Below are positions 23,401-31,407 of a DNA stretch of 41,567 bases, piece after piece. Below the pieces are notes generated by a model. The model saw only the letters and a program-made list of their open reading frames with translations. It was not told the DNA's origin and ran no database searches. Origin of the DNA: Clostridia bacterium (GTDB taxonomy: Bacteria; Bacillota; Clostridia; RGIG7378); NCBI GenBank assembly GCA_017559445.1, contig JAFYSJ010000013.1, positions 1-41,567 of the forward strand, read 5' to 3'. Position 1 is the first letter of the stretch; each line of letters starts with the position of its first letter. Position numbers and translations under genes: made by a program.

Positions 23401-26253
23401 CTGCCCATTTACATGAACGGACTTAACCTTGTAGTCTCCATTGTCAGAAATTTCTTCCACCACGTACTCTGTGCCTGCAGGAACGCCTGTGATCCACAAT
23501 GTCTGGTCCTTCTTAAGTTCTACTTCTGCATATCCATTGGCAAATACCAAGCTACTTGGCTGTCCTGATGGAGTTTTTCCAAGGTCAGTAATCCAAGCTT
23601 CATATGCGCCGGAAAGATTTGCCTCGATTGCGAACTTAAATGTATCTGCTGTTCCCTCTTCGTAAACGTCAACTGTCTTGCTGATTTTGATACCTGTCTC
23701 AGGGATTACGGACAACTTACCGTTGTTGCCAAGGTTCATTCTCACGTAAACCATGTTATTGCTCTCTGTAATGTATGGGTGGAAAACCATGCGAGCAGAA
23801 TCTGATGTATTAACAGCCTTTTGCTCATCGTACATCTGAAGTTCGCGAGCTGGTGTGCCTGCTGGAACAACCCATGCGCCAGTTACCATATTGTCTAATG
23901 TTACAAAATCTGCCTGCCAGCCATTTTGCTTTGCAACCTCAATGGACTTTGGAGACATCTTCTCGTAGAAAAACTGAGGTATAGTCTTGTCCTGCTGGAA
24001 AACATATCTACGGTGATAGTACTCACCATTTACGTCCAAAGACTCATTCTCGCCTACCAAAACATACTGGTTATCTACCTTTTTGAACACGGCAGAATCA
24101 AATGTGAAATAGAATCTCTCATTCTCTATATTAGGAGTGAATTCTGCTGTGGCTGTAATGTGCTGATCGTGACTTGCGGCAGAAATATCGTAGAAGTTGT
24201 TCCAGAACTCTCTTGTATGACCATCTGCTGCCACGTTCTCTTGGTCTGTTATATCTACAATATTAAACTCATTAAGATCAGCTCTAAGGCCTGTCTCATA
24301 TACTAGGCGAATTGGAGAAATATTGTCTGCATCCTCTACTGTCAACTTTACATTAGTTGCTGTATCTACGTTATTGCCATCCAATGCCACTTTGTATGTG
24401 ATCATTGGAACAAGAGCTGCTGGAAGCTTCCATGAAACAGTCTGCATTCCTGTGGCCAAATCTGTGTAAACCTCAATAGACATGTACATCATGTCACTGT
24501 TTTTGATGCTGCCAGATGTTTCGCCCAAAAGGCCATAGGACTTCACCTGATATGCTGCGCCATTTGGAGCGGGATCATTGGAGTTTTCGTCCCAAAAGCC
24601 CAAGAATGTACCATCGGCCTTAGCATACCAGCCAATATAGTTGGACCACTCTGTCCTAGATGTATAACTAAGCTGACCTGCATTAACTGCCTTTGCAACA
24701 AGGGCCTGAGCCTCTGCTGTATTGGTAATTCCAAGTCTTTCTTTAACGGATCTAATAAATTCATTACCCAATACTGTGGGATTATTAATTGTTCCAAGAC
24801 CTTCCTCTGTTGTGTCATACAACTTAGATGCCATCATGTGACCATCAAACAAGGTATTGCCAAGCAAAACTCCATTGATCTGCTTAACTTCCATGTATGC
24901 ACCAAGAGTATCTGTAAACTCTACGTATCCTGCAAAGTCTGGATTTCCACCCTCAAGGTGAGTTGGGTAGTAGCGAGACTGAAGAATAATCTCCTCTACG
25001 ATATCGTCGAATGCGGTTGTAAGTCCATCATCGGTTGCGGAAAAATACTCGTCAACATAAGACTTATTTGTTACGTAGGAACTCTTAGAAATAGAAACTT
25101 CTGTTGTAGATCCTCTAGAATTTATAACAGAAACCATCATCTTACCTGTAGTAAGCTGAGAATATGTTGCCCACAAACTATCTGTAAGTGTGGAACCATC
25201 TGGGTTGAGAACACTTCTTGCAATTTGATTAGCTGTAGATGTGCCAGAAACATTAAATCCAAGTGTGTAGAACAAGGACTTAGCCTGTCCTCCCTCAGCA
25301 TAGTGGTTCTGGATTCTATTAATAACATAGGATGCTGTAAGCTGAACCAAAAAGCCCTGGCCTGTTGTCATATTTCTGTCGATACCATTACCAACATTTG
25401 CTGCGCCTACGTTGTCATAGTTGCTAGTACCAATTGTAGGTGCACCATCTGACATGAGGACCAAAATAGGCATACGTGCCTCGTCCTTCTGCCAGTTGTC
25501 GCCAGTAACTACTGTATCCATCTCAAGGAACATTTCCATGGCTTCCCAAAGTCCTGCTTGAATATATGTGCAGTTGTCCACCTTCATGGAGTTATCCAAC
25601 CTAGGATCTGCACTCTGGCCCTCAATACGCACAGAATCCTTAACTGCAATTGTAGAGCTACTTCCAGACTTCTTAATAACCAAGAACTCGCCATTTGCCT
25701 CTGTGTATCTACCAATTGGCAAAACTCTAACTACACTGGAATCATATGCAGATGTGCCAGAAAGTTGCTGAGAAGAATAAAAAACAACGCCAACTCTGTT
25801 ATTGTTATTAATCTGCTGAAGCTTCTTAATAGCAGCGTTTGCCGCCTTAACAAGCTGGTCCTCCTCACCCTGCATGGAATTAGAAAGGTCTAAAACCAAA
25901 ACTGTGTCTGTAGGCAATGTGGAATATCCTACGATTTCCTTTGTTGCAGCCAATGCAGACAAAACTGTCAAAAAGTTCTTAGAATCGTCCAGCATCGTAA
26001 TGCCTGTGCCTGCAAAAGCATCTTCATTAGAAAATACAGACTTGTCAGTCCAGACGCCTCCTACATTTGCTGTTATCAAATTGTTCAAATCAAAATACTT
26101 AGTCCAACCATTCATTGTGTTGGCATCCACAACCTTGCTGTAATTAGAAGCGCTGGCTCCATAAGCAGTTGCAGAAAAAATAGGGATGCTAGTTAGCACC
26201 ATGGCCATAGCCAAAAGCATGCTTAATGCCTTGTGTGTAATAGTCTTTCTCAT
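20455..26253 (-). CDS. Giant vWA and Spy0128/FctA-repeat surface protein
   Basis: 1,932 residues. A signal peptide (KALSMLLAMAMVLTSIPIFSATAYGA) is followed by a von Willebrand A domain with MIDAS motif DLSNS near residue 122 and a later LMSDGAP, suited to metal-dependent ligand binding. After a linker come two DUF7601/CnaB-like domains and about six Spy0128/FctA-type modules. These show a Lys on the first strand, a Glu in the middle (TESQ, VELAG, TEIVG, VEVAG) and Asn on the last strand (FHNVY, FKNGF, FTNTY, FINYY), the Lys-Asn isopeptide pattern. The tail has a Pro/Glu spacer, PEQTG, a hydrophobic helix and KNRR. The start at 26253 follows GGAGG. It has its own promoter and terminator and probably acts as a cell-wall adhesin. 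Confidence 0.9.
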   Translation of the reverse strand: MRKTITHKALSMLLAMAMVLTSIPIFSATAYGASASNYSKVVDANTMNGWTKYFDLNNLITANVGGVWTDKSVFSNEDAFAGTGITMLDDSKNFLTVLSALAATKEIVGYSTLPTDTVLVLDLSNSMQGEEDQLVKAANAAIKKLQQINNNNRVGVVFYSSQQLSGTSAYDSSVVRVLPIGRYTEANGEFLVIKKSGSSSTIAVKDSVRIEGQSADPRLDNSMKVDNCTYIQAGLWEAMEMFLEMDTVVTGDNWQKDEARMPILVLMSDGAPTIGTSNYDNVGAANVGNGIDRNMTTGQGFLVQLTASYVINRIQNHYAEGGQAKSLFYTLGFNVSGTSTANQIARSVLNPDGSTLTDSLWATYSQLTTGKMMVSVINSRGSTTEVSISKSSYVTNKSYVDEYFSATDDGLTTAFDDIVEEIILQSRYYPTHLEGGNPDFAGYVEFTDTLGAYMEVKQINGVLLGNTLFDGHMMASKLYDTTEEGLGTINNPTVLGNEFIRSVKERLGITNTAEAQALVAKAVNAGQLSYTSRTEWSNYIGWYAKADGTFLGFWDENSNDPAPNGAAYQVKSYGLLGETSGSIKNSDMMYMSIEVYTDLATGMQTVSWKLPAALVPMITYKVALDGNNVDTATNVKLTVEDADNISPIRLVYETGLRADLNEFNIVDITDQENVAADGHTREFWNNFYDISAASHDQHITATAEFTPNIENERFYFTFDSAVFKKVDNQYVLVGENESLDVNGEYYHRRYVFQQDKTIPQFFYEKMSPKSIEVAKQNGWQADFVTLDNMVTGAWVVPAGTPARELQMYDEQKAVNTSDSARMVFHPYITESNNMVYVRMNLGNNGKLSVIPETGIKISKTVDVYEEGTADTFKFAIEANLSGAYEAWITDLGKTPSGQPSSLVFANGYAEVELKKDQTLWITGVPAGTEYVVEEISDNGDYKVKSVHVNGQYTGNVATGTVAQFLIDDVEFVNTALGEGDLVITKQVVDNQGNVVNVAESVKFTMEITLKDSKGKAVSGTFQSSLGEIQVGQDGKFTVALSAGHSVVVRGIPEKTQFTVVETNVPAGFEFVEEDSSMTGIVDVDMGHRAVVVNKYSPVAVSGTDMKVLVSKEITGNRTEWVPGEQYTFVLERLAGANQGAVGTVVATKTISDTDTVKTALFTLANEIFVEAGTYYYRVTEQVGNQGGVTYDLAERRFVVVVADADMDGDLEILSVRNEINTTVTGQWQVEATFTNGYAPEGQATVVINIDKQINGGHSLNGYQFALYDQDPLNSSEEVEIVRSGLTNAQGKTTISLTYAADRATMAGTTYTYYLAEINAGQKINNILYSQQVYRVDVVVKDNGDGTISADMTISGLPQGATNPVFVNQYVPSESDYVVISGEKTITNNRVLNANEFQFVLTAVTEGAPMPVGTVATNDAEGNFAFAPIEFGDQHKGNTYVYLVTESQDNKIGGFTYDTTVYQVTVIVTDNGETVTAKVAITNGASVVEDIVFHNVYDPTDVTVTLEGNKILTGKEMQDGEFQFQISAVTSGAPMPENAVVTNDAKGLILFGSTTYDRPGTYVYRIVELAGTDARYDYDKAEYIVTVTVTDDSQGKLSAKVTYVKNDMVASGIVFKNGFVPTAITYDVSTEFDVLKELVGRPLVKGEFQFKLLNVVTGQQVGSVVANDENGVVSFDKILLPEEGVYHFKATEIVGNEKCITYDMAAYHLRVEVVMATDGELKVQSTKLVKETLSKEMVDGLLTEVVQYVDVTEGGQIKFTNTYKVEATEIEISAIKELVGRDLVEGEFTFNLYDSEGNLIATSTNLADGVVPFDSIAVSEEGVYTYKVVEVAGNDETVKYDEREFKVVVNVVDMLDGTLSMEYIYSEGENEADAVIFINYYEAPEEPEVPELPEVTPEQTGTGNGMWIWMMAMLASGVSICILGSKNRRSFLR

Positions 26254-26333
26254 CTGATCCTCCATAGATGCGATAGATTTTTGTGTTTATTTGTCTTAAA
26301 GAGTACTTTTTTGGTCTTATTTCCTCCAAGCAC

Positions 26334-26362
26334 ATAATACAGCACCATTTTGGTATTGTAAA
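26334..26362 (-). promoter_or_regulatory. Promoter of the giant surface-protein gene
   Basis: Minus-strand TTTACA (26357-26362) and TATTAT (26334-26339) are exactly 17 bp apart, about 80 bp before the start codon. This separates the gene transcriptionally from the pilus operon, which ends at the terminator at 26412-26440. Confidence 0.72.
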
Positions 26363-26411
26363 TAGAAACATTACCGATTTGGTTGTGTTTTAGAAAAATA
26401 TTTTTGCAATC

Positions 26412-26440
26412 AAAAATGGCCCCTAATTGAGGCCATTTCT
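26412..26440 (-). terminator. Terminator at the end of the pilus/flavin-reductase operon
   Basis: Perfect stem AAATGGCC / GGCCATTT with a nine-base loop, followed by TTTTTG on the minus strand, about 20 bp after the flavin reductase stop. Confidence 0.85.
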
Positions 26441-26460
26441 AAAATCATATTGCGTTATTT

Positions 26461-27018
26461 TTACATGAGCTTTTTGCCATCTGCAAAGGCATTACCCACC
26501 TTTTCACCCATGGTCACATAGCTACTACCCGATGCATCGAAGCAAATAGGATTTACCTTAGATCTATCGATGTTACCATCTGCATCTAGCACGGACTCAT
26601 CTGCACTAATGTTTACGATATCTCCAACGCAAATGCCATCCTCGTTAAATTTAACCAGTTTGCACTCTACTGTTACTGGAAGCTCATCAATAATTGGGGC
26701 GTCTACGTGCTGACTCTTGGTTGCGTGGAAACCTGCCTTGGCGAACTTGTCAGGCTCCTTATTGCCAGAAACCATGCCCACATAATCACACGCAACAACA
26801 GTGTCCTTTGTACCAAAGCTTACTGTGAAGTAGCCGCTCCTCTTAATATTCTTAGTTGTCTTGTGGCCATGAGACAAGCAAATCATAACCTGATTTGTGT
26901 CATAGATGCCACCCCAAGCTGCATTCATGGCATTAGGTGTGCCGTCCTCGTTATATGTGCCAACAATAAGAACTGGCATTGGGTACAACCAGTTTTTAAC
27001 TCCAAAATCTTTACGCAT
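26461..27018 (-). CDS. Flavin reductase family protein
   Basis: 185 residues with the FMN-binding split-barrel fold. The N-terminus reads KNWLYPMPVLIVGTYNEDGTPNAMNAAWGG, followed by ICLSHGHKTTKNIKRSGYFTVSF and a CDYVGMVSG loop; all are typical of this family. The start is placed at 27018, after AGGGAC; the GTG at 27030 would cover that site. It follows the sortase-like gene by about 20 bp and is the last gene before the terminator, so it is probably read through from the pilus operon. No functional connection with pili is known. It is unlike the 307-residue flavoprotein at 13438-14361. Confidence 0.88.
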   Translation of the reverse strand: MRKDFGVKNWLYPMPVLIVGTYNEDGTPNAMNAAWGGIYDTNQVMICLSHGHKTTKNIKRSGYFTVSFGTKDTVVACDYVGMVSGNKEPDKFAKAGFHATKSQHVDAPIIDELPVTVECKLVKFNEDGICVGDIVNISADESVLDADGNIDRSKVNPICFDASGSSYVTMGEKVGNAFADGKKLM

Positions 27019-27038
27019 TTCGTCCCTCACTAATTAAT

Positions 27039-27626
27039 TTATTTCGCCACGTCACATGTGATGATTACATATTCAAATGCATATATATTTTTAATAAACA
27101 AAGTCAATGCACCATCTACTCTCTGTAATGCTTCCTGATCTGCGTGCTTTGAATAACGAATATCCTTTACCTCAAGTCCAAAGCGATTTCCTTCCATATC
27201 TGTAAAGTAAACCATGTCTTCCACAGATATATTGCGATAAAAATCGTACTGCCCTTTTTGATTTGTTACACCAATTTGCAATGTGCCATCATAAATGCTA
27301 CCACTGAAACAACTTGGGAATCTAGATATATTGCCGTACTCTGCACCAACTGGCAATGCCGACTGAAACTTAGGCATCTCCAATATACCTATAAAATCTC
27401 TACCGTCTATGGACAGAATAGACATAGCATTGTCTCTTCGCTCCTCAGGAACTGCATTTTGAATCTCTGGCAACAAAGTCTTTATGTTATCCACGTAAGA
27501 AACCGACTGTTTCTCCCATATCCTAAGACATCCTTGCCATATCGCCATTGCAACTCCTGCAATTGCCAACAATATGATTCCAGTTACAATACATATCTTC
27601 CATATGTTTTTTCTTTGCTTGCTCAT
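27039..27626 (-). CDS. Sortase-like protein lacking catalytic His and Arg
   Basis: 195 residues. An N-terminal membrane anchor (ICIVTGIILLAIAGVAMAIW) is followed by a sortase-like barrel with IGILEMPKFQSALPV, then MVYFTDMEGNRFGLEVKDI and the end YVIITCDVAK. The ITC matches the TLxTC catalytic-Cys motif. Where active sortases have the catalytic His (AxHN or AHR), this protein has IGVTNQKG. It also ends four residues after the Cys, so the catalytic Arg, about eight residues later in the neighbouring class C enzyme, is missing. No frameshift that restores it is visible. The start at 27626 overlaps the stop of the minor pilin gene (ATGA). Likely a pilus-associated pseudoenzyme or an altered-mechanism sortase. 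Confidence 0.75.
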   Translation of the reverse strand: MSKQRKNIWKICIVTGIILLAIAGVAMAIWQGCLRIWEKQSVSYVDNIKTLLPEIQNAVPEERRDNAMSILSIDGRDFIGILEMPKFQSALPVGAEYGNISRFPSCFSGSIYDGTLQIGVTNQKGQYDFYRNISVEDMVYFTDMEGNRFGLEVKDIRYSKHADQEALQRVDGALTLFIKNIYAFEYVIITCDVAK

Positions 27627-28582
27627 GAGTTCTTTCTCTTTCTGCCCATAATACCCATGAGGACTAAAACTATTCCGGATACATAAAGCAGTATTATATA
27701 CAACCAAATGTTAGCTGTATCTCCTGTTTTAGGCGGTTCAACTGGTGGCTTATCTGCAACAAGAGTATTCGTAAGCACAAAGGATGTGCCTTTCTCCTCA
27801 ATTGTAGCTGTGTAACCTTCTGGAACATTTCGCTCTACCACAATCCATTTTGCACCGTCATCTGGGACTATCCAGCTATAGGACCAGTTCTTTTCTGCGG
27901 AAAGTGTGATCTTATCATAGCTTACACCGTCTCGAAAAACCTCAACCTCAACTGAATTAGGGCGCTTGCCCTGATCTGTTTCTCCCTTCCAAAGCTTAAT
28001 CACCTTAAGTTCTAGCTCTTCATCTGGGTCAACAGGTGGCAAAACCTCAGCCTTAGCTGTTACCTCAACTTCATAATGCCAATATCCTTCTTCATCAATG
28101 TCTGGCAATGCTACAAGGGCTGATGCAAACACGCAAGTCACATCCTCTTGGACAGCTTGGCCTGCAATTGCCAAATAAAGTCCTGGTTCCAAACCTTCAT
28201 ATGTAACCTGTCCCCTTTGGTTAGTGGCCATAACTGCTTCTGGCTCAATATTATTTGCAACAATATTAGCCTCCAACGTTGAGCGAATTACATTCCACTC
28301 ACCATTTGTCTGAACTCCATTCAGTACAAGGCCAGAGACTCTAAAATTCTCTGTAAGAGAATATTGGGCGTCCGATGACACAGTAGCAATCTTGTACAGT
28401 GCAACTGTCACATCCTCGAACGGAACACCATCATAACCATAGTTGATTGTAATGGTGCAAGTCCTATCTAGAGAAATTGGTCCCCTGGCATCGGCTGTAG
28501 ATGCTCCAAAGGCATGGCAAGGTCCAAAACACAGGCAAAGGCAGATCAAAAATGCAATTATACCCCATCTTCTTCTAGCCAT
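27623..28582 (-). CDS. Minor (basal or accessory) pilin with CnaB domain and PPKTG signal
   Basis: 319 residues. A signal peptide (WGIIAFLICLCLCFGPCHAFGA) is followed by a pilin-like domain and then a CnaB-type domain (LKVIKLWKGE...GYTATIEEKG...FVLTNTL), where a Lys-Asn isopeptide bond is expected. The C-terminus is a sorting signal: PPKTG in place of LPxTG, a hydrophobic helix and a positively charged end. It overlaps the class C sortase gene by 25 bases and the sortase-like gene by four, so all three are translationally coupled. Small size and late position fit a basal pilin that anchors the fibre, but this is inferred. Confidence 0.85.
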   Translation of the reverse strand: MARRRWGIIAFLICLCLCFGPCHAFGASTADARGPISLDRTCTITINYGYDGVPFEDVTVALYKIATVSSDAQYSLTENFRVSGLVLNGVQTNGEWNVIRSTLEANIVANNIEPEAVMATNQRGQVTYEGLEPGLYLAIAGQAVQEDVTCVFASALVALPDIDEEGYWHYEVEVTAKAEVLPPVDPDEELELKVIKLWKGETDQGKRPNSVEVEVFRDGVSYDKITLSAEKNWSYSWIVPDDGAKWIVVERNVPEGYTATIEEKGTSFVLTNTLVADKPPVEPPKTGDTANIWLYIILLYVSGIVLVLMGIMGRKRKNS

Positions 28583-29421
28583 TCTTCTTCCTCCTTTGAG
28601 ATTAAAGGCTTTGTTCCCTTATCTCTGTACTTCACCATCAAAACAATCAACAAACCTAATAAAATAGGAGCTGCAACAATTGGTGTTGCAACCAGTGAGT
28701 CAATCTTATAAGCATCAGATGTAACATACAAGGCAGGGGCTGCATTTTCTACGCGACTACCCCTTACCAACAATCTGTGGGAGTTAATTCCATAAGGTGT
28801 ACATGTTAACAATGTGCAGAAATCCTCGCCCTCAACAATACGAATATCACTACTATCTTCTGGTCTAACTACCTTGATCTGATCCACCTGATATGTGAAT
28901 GTGTGATTCAAAATAGTTATCTGGAAGGTGTCTCCCACCTCCAGCTTATCCAGCTCTGTAAAAAGCTTAGCATGTGGCAAACCTCTATGGGCAGAAAGCA
29001 CGCTATGAGTGCTTTCTCCACCTACAGGCAAGGAACTACCTTCTAAATGTCCGCATGCAATATTCAATACTTCTACGGAAACTCCATGGTACAAGGGAAT
29101 TTCAACTCCAAGCTTTGGGATGGAGATGTATCCCATGATGCCGTTTCCACTTATGTTAAGAATATCGTTATATCCCTTAACCTTTTCATAATCGTATAAG
29201 GGATTCGTTAGCTCAGCCAATGCCTGGTTATATGCCTCAGCTTCTTGAAAATACTCATCATAATCCTCAGGCTTTAGAGAATTAAGAATTTCCTGATAAT
29301 TTTCTACTGCATGAGTCTGAGTTTTGGTGTTCCAATACTGGCTCACCGATGGATAAAGCAGCCCACAGACGCCTATGAATAACATTAGAACCAAAATAAT
29401 TCCTATTTTGTCTTTTTTCAT
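28558..29421 (-). CDS. Class C sortase (pilin polymerase)
   Basis: 287 residues. An N-terminal membrane helix, a lid-like region (LTNPLYDYEKVKGYNDIL) and a sortase barrel are followed by a second C-terminal helix, the two-anchor layout of class C pilin sortases. The catalytic motifs are all present: LSAHRGL with His, LLTCTPYGINSHRLLVRG with Cys and Arg. In family members a DPF/W lid blocks the active site; here the corresponding loop is NPLY. The enzyme links LPxTG pilins to a pilin lysine outside the membrane. It lies between the major and minor pilin genes. Confidence 0.94.
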   Translation of the reverse strand: MKKDKIGIILVLMLFIGVCGLLYPSVSQYWNTKTQTHAVENYQEILNSLKPEDYDEYFQEAEAYNQALAELTNPLYDYEKVKGYNDILNISGNGIMGYISIPKLGVEIPLYHGVSVEVLNIACGHLEGSSLPVGGESTHSVLSAHRGLPHAKLFTELDKLEVGDTFQITILNHTFTYQVDQIKVVRPEDSSDIRIVEGEDFCTLLTCTPYGINSHRLLVRGSRVENAAPALYVTSDAYKIDSLVATPIVAAPILLGLLIVLMVKYRDKGTKPLISKEEEEWLEEDGV

Positions 29422-29454
29422 AACCGTCTCTCCACTGCTTGATCTTAAAATAGT

Positions 29455-29481
29455 GGCGGATGGCGAATATCACCATCCGCC
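29455..29481 (-). terminator. Hairpin between the major pilin and sortase genes
   Basis: Perfect nine-bp stem GGCGGATGG / CCATCCGCC with a nine-base loop, about 40 bp after the pilin stop. On the minus strand it is followed by ACTATTTTAAG, a weak T-tract. It may be a partial terminator or an RNA-stability hairpin that keeps pilin mRNA in excess of sortase mRNA. Confidence 0.65.
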
Positions 29482-29520
29482 GCCTCTTTCAAACTAATTT
29501 TTATTTACATTTATGGAAGA

Positions 29521-31320
29521 TTACATTTCGTAAATGGACATCTTCTTGCGTGTAATCAAGAATACTGCTGCTACAATAATAAGTGCTGCGCCACCACCGA
29601 TAAGCAATGCTGTACCTGTTGCACCTGTCTCAGGAAGAACTGTACCTGTACGGTTAATAATATCCTTTTCAATAATACCTGTATATTCACCAGTAATTTC
29701 ATCAGTTTGGCCCATACCCATAAGACCACCATCCAACAAAGTAATCTTATGTACCTTGTTTTCAGTTTCCGCATGCTCAGCGGAAATAGAGAAGTAAATA
29801 TCTGCCAACTGGCTATAACCCTGAGGCTTTACATCCTCAACCAACTTATAATCTCCATCATCAAGGCCCTTCCATACAAACTCTGTTATTGGGTTAATAT
29901 CTGTAGAAGCAATAGTTCCAAGTTTTACATAATCATAGCTACCGCCACCATTTCCATTTTGCACAAAAACCTTCTTCCAAAGTGTGAATGTTGCGCCTGC
30001 CAAAGGATGATTATGAGAATCAATTTTGTTAATGACTAACTCGTATGTATAAACTACAGCCATATCTGGAGCCAAAATTCCCTTGCTACATGTCGGTACA
30101 TCTGGATCTGATGTAACAAATGGATTAGCATCGTATGGATCATTAGAGTACTCAAGAGTTGCACTAACTATATTGCCTTCTGAGCCAATAGTTGCGCCGT
30201 CATATGCAGCTGTTTCAGGATTATCAGCATTTAATACTGCCTCAAAGTAAACAACAAAGGCTGTATCCTTAGTTACGCCTTCAATATCAAAAACGTTTTC
30301 ACAAGTTACTGTAAATTCACCAGTTGTATTAATTGTAAACTTAGTTATGTCTGCGTTTACGAAGTCGTTCATGTCTGTGTCTACATCTGCCTTATGCTTT
30401 GTCTCATACATGTAAACTACAACACTATCTGGGGCCAAAGTAAGACCTGGTGACAATTCAATATCAAACTTAATTCCATATGCATTTGGTTTGTAATACT
30501 CCAAATTGCTTGGAAGGGTTGCTGTTACCTTAAATGGAACTGTATCTTCTGCGTCATGGTCTGCAGTATCAAGCCAAGGCTTGTCAATAATTGTATTGCT
30601 TTCGCTATCCTCAATATCCTTTACCTTAACCTCAATTGTAGGAATGCTTGTCTTAACATTGATTGTAATGTCACCTTCTGCAACTGTATCTACCAATACG
30701 AGTGAGTTAACAGCGCCTTCTCCTCCATTATATGTAGTAACATCAACAATCATCCAATAACCAGGAACAACTGTAAAAACATTATCCTCACCAACATTCT
30801 CCTGTACTGGATTTATCTTCTTATCAGCAGCTGCTGTACTGTTATATTCCAAAATAGCACGATAAATACGATCTGCTACCTGACGCATTGTATTGTACTC
30901 ACCACCAACATCACCTGTCTGATATGCCAAATATGCAATAATCTGCTCGTCAGTAACTAACTCTGGATGGCCATCTGGCTTAGTTGTGTTTGGCCAAAGT
31001 TCGTTTCTTCCATTAGCAAGTGTCTCTACCTGCAAAATAGCCTTAATCTCATCATAATGCTCTAAATTAATAGTGTAATCGTAGTTATAGCAAGTATCCT
31101 TATGGTCCTCACCTTCATGATCTACGTGATGTGTACCTGTCTTTAAGGATACACTTACATCCAAAAGCTTATATGCTACATAAGTTCCACCTTCGCCACC
31201 TGTAATTGTAATATCATATGTCTCTGGTGTTGTTGCTCCCTGCTGATTTTCTGCAAATGCTACTGTTGCCATGGAAAAAACCATAGCCAAAACCAATAAA
31301 ATAGAAATTATCTTTTTCAT
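29521..31320 (-). CDS. Major (backbone) pilin, LPETG-anchored
   Basis: 599 residues with an N-terminal signal peptide (MKKIISILLVLAMVFSMATVAFA). Middle domains fit the fimbrial isopeptide-forming D2 type, and there is a C-terminal CnaB-type domain with the E-box-like YKLVEDVKPQGY. The sorting signal is LPETG, then a hydrophobic helix and RKK. The E-box Glu normally catalyses an internal Lys-Asn bond that stabilises the subunit. The pilin-motif Lys used for polymerisation cannot be fixed by eye; a candidate lies in the VKVKDIEDSESNTIIDKPW region. Polymerised by the class C sortase just downstream. Confidence 0.9.
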   Translation of the reverse strand: MKKIISILLVLAMVFSMATVAFAENQQGATTPETYDITITGGEGGTYVAYKLLDVSVSLKTGTHHVDHEGEDHKDTCYNYDYTINLEHYDEIKAILQVETLANGRNELWPNTTKPDGHPELVTDEQIIAYLAYQTGDVGGEYNTMRQVADRIYRAILEYNSTAAADKKINPVQENVGEDNVFTVVPGYWMIVDVTTYNGGEGAVNSLVLVDTVAEGDITINVKTSIPTIEVKVKDIEDSESNTIIDKPWLDTADHDAEDTVPFKVTATLPSNLEYYKPNAYGIKFDIELSPGLTLAPDSVVVYMYETKHKADVDTDMNDFVNADITKFTINTTGEFTVTCENVFDIEGVTKDTAFVVYFEAVLNADNPETAAYDGATIGSEGNIVSATLEYSNDPYDANPFVTSDPDVPTCSKGILAPDMAVVYTYELVINKIDSHNHPLAGATFTLWKKVFVQNGNGGGSYDYVKLGTIASTDINPITEFVWKGLDDGDYKLVEDVKPQGYSQLADIYFSISAEHAETENKVHKITLLDGGLMGMGQTDEITGEYTGIIEKDIINRTGTVLPETGATGTALLIGGGAALIIVAAVFLITRKKMSIYEM

Positions 31321-31407
31321 ACTTTTTGTCCTTCCTGATTTTATATATTTCGTGAATTTATTATTTAATTAGATTCATCTCAGTGCGTCTCACTGATTAA
31401 GGGAAGT

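Noticed and set aside
31380-31395. Terminator between the tip protein and major pilin genes
   Set aside because: A six-bp TCAGTG/CACTGA stem is present but has no T-tract; it is too weak to call.
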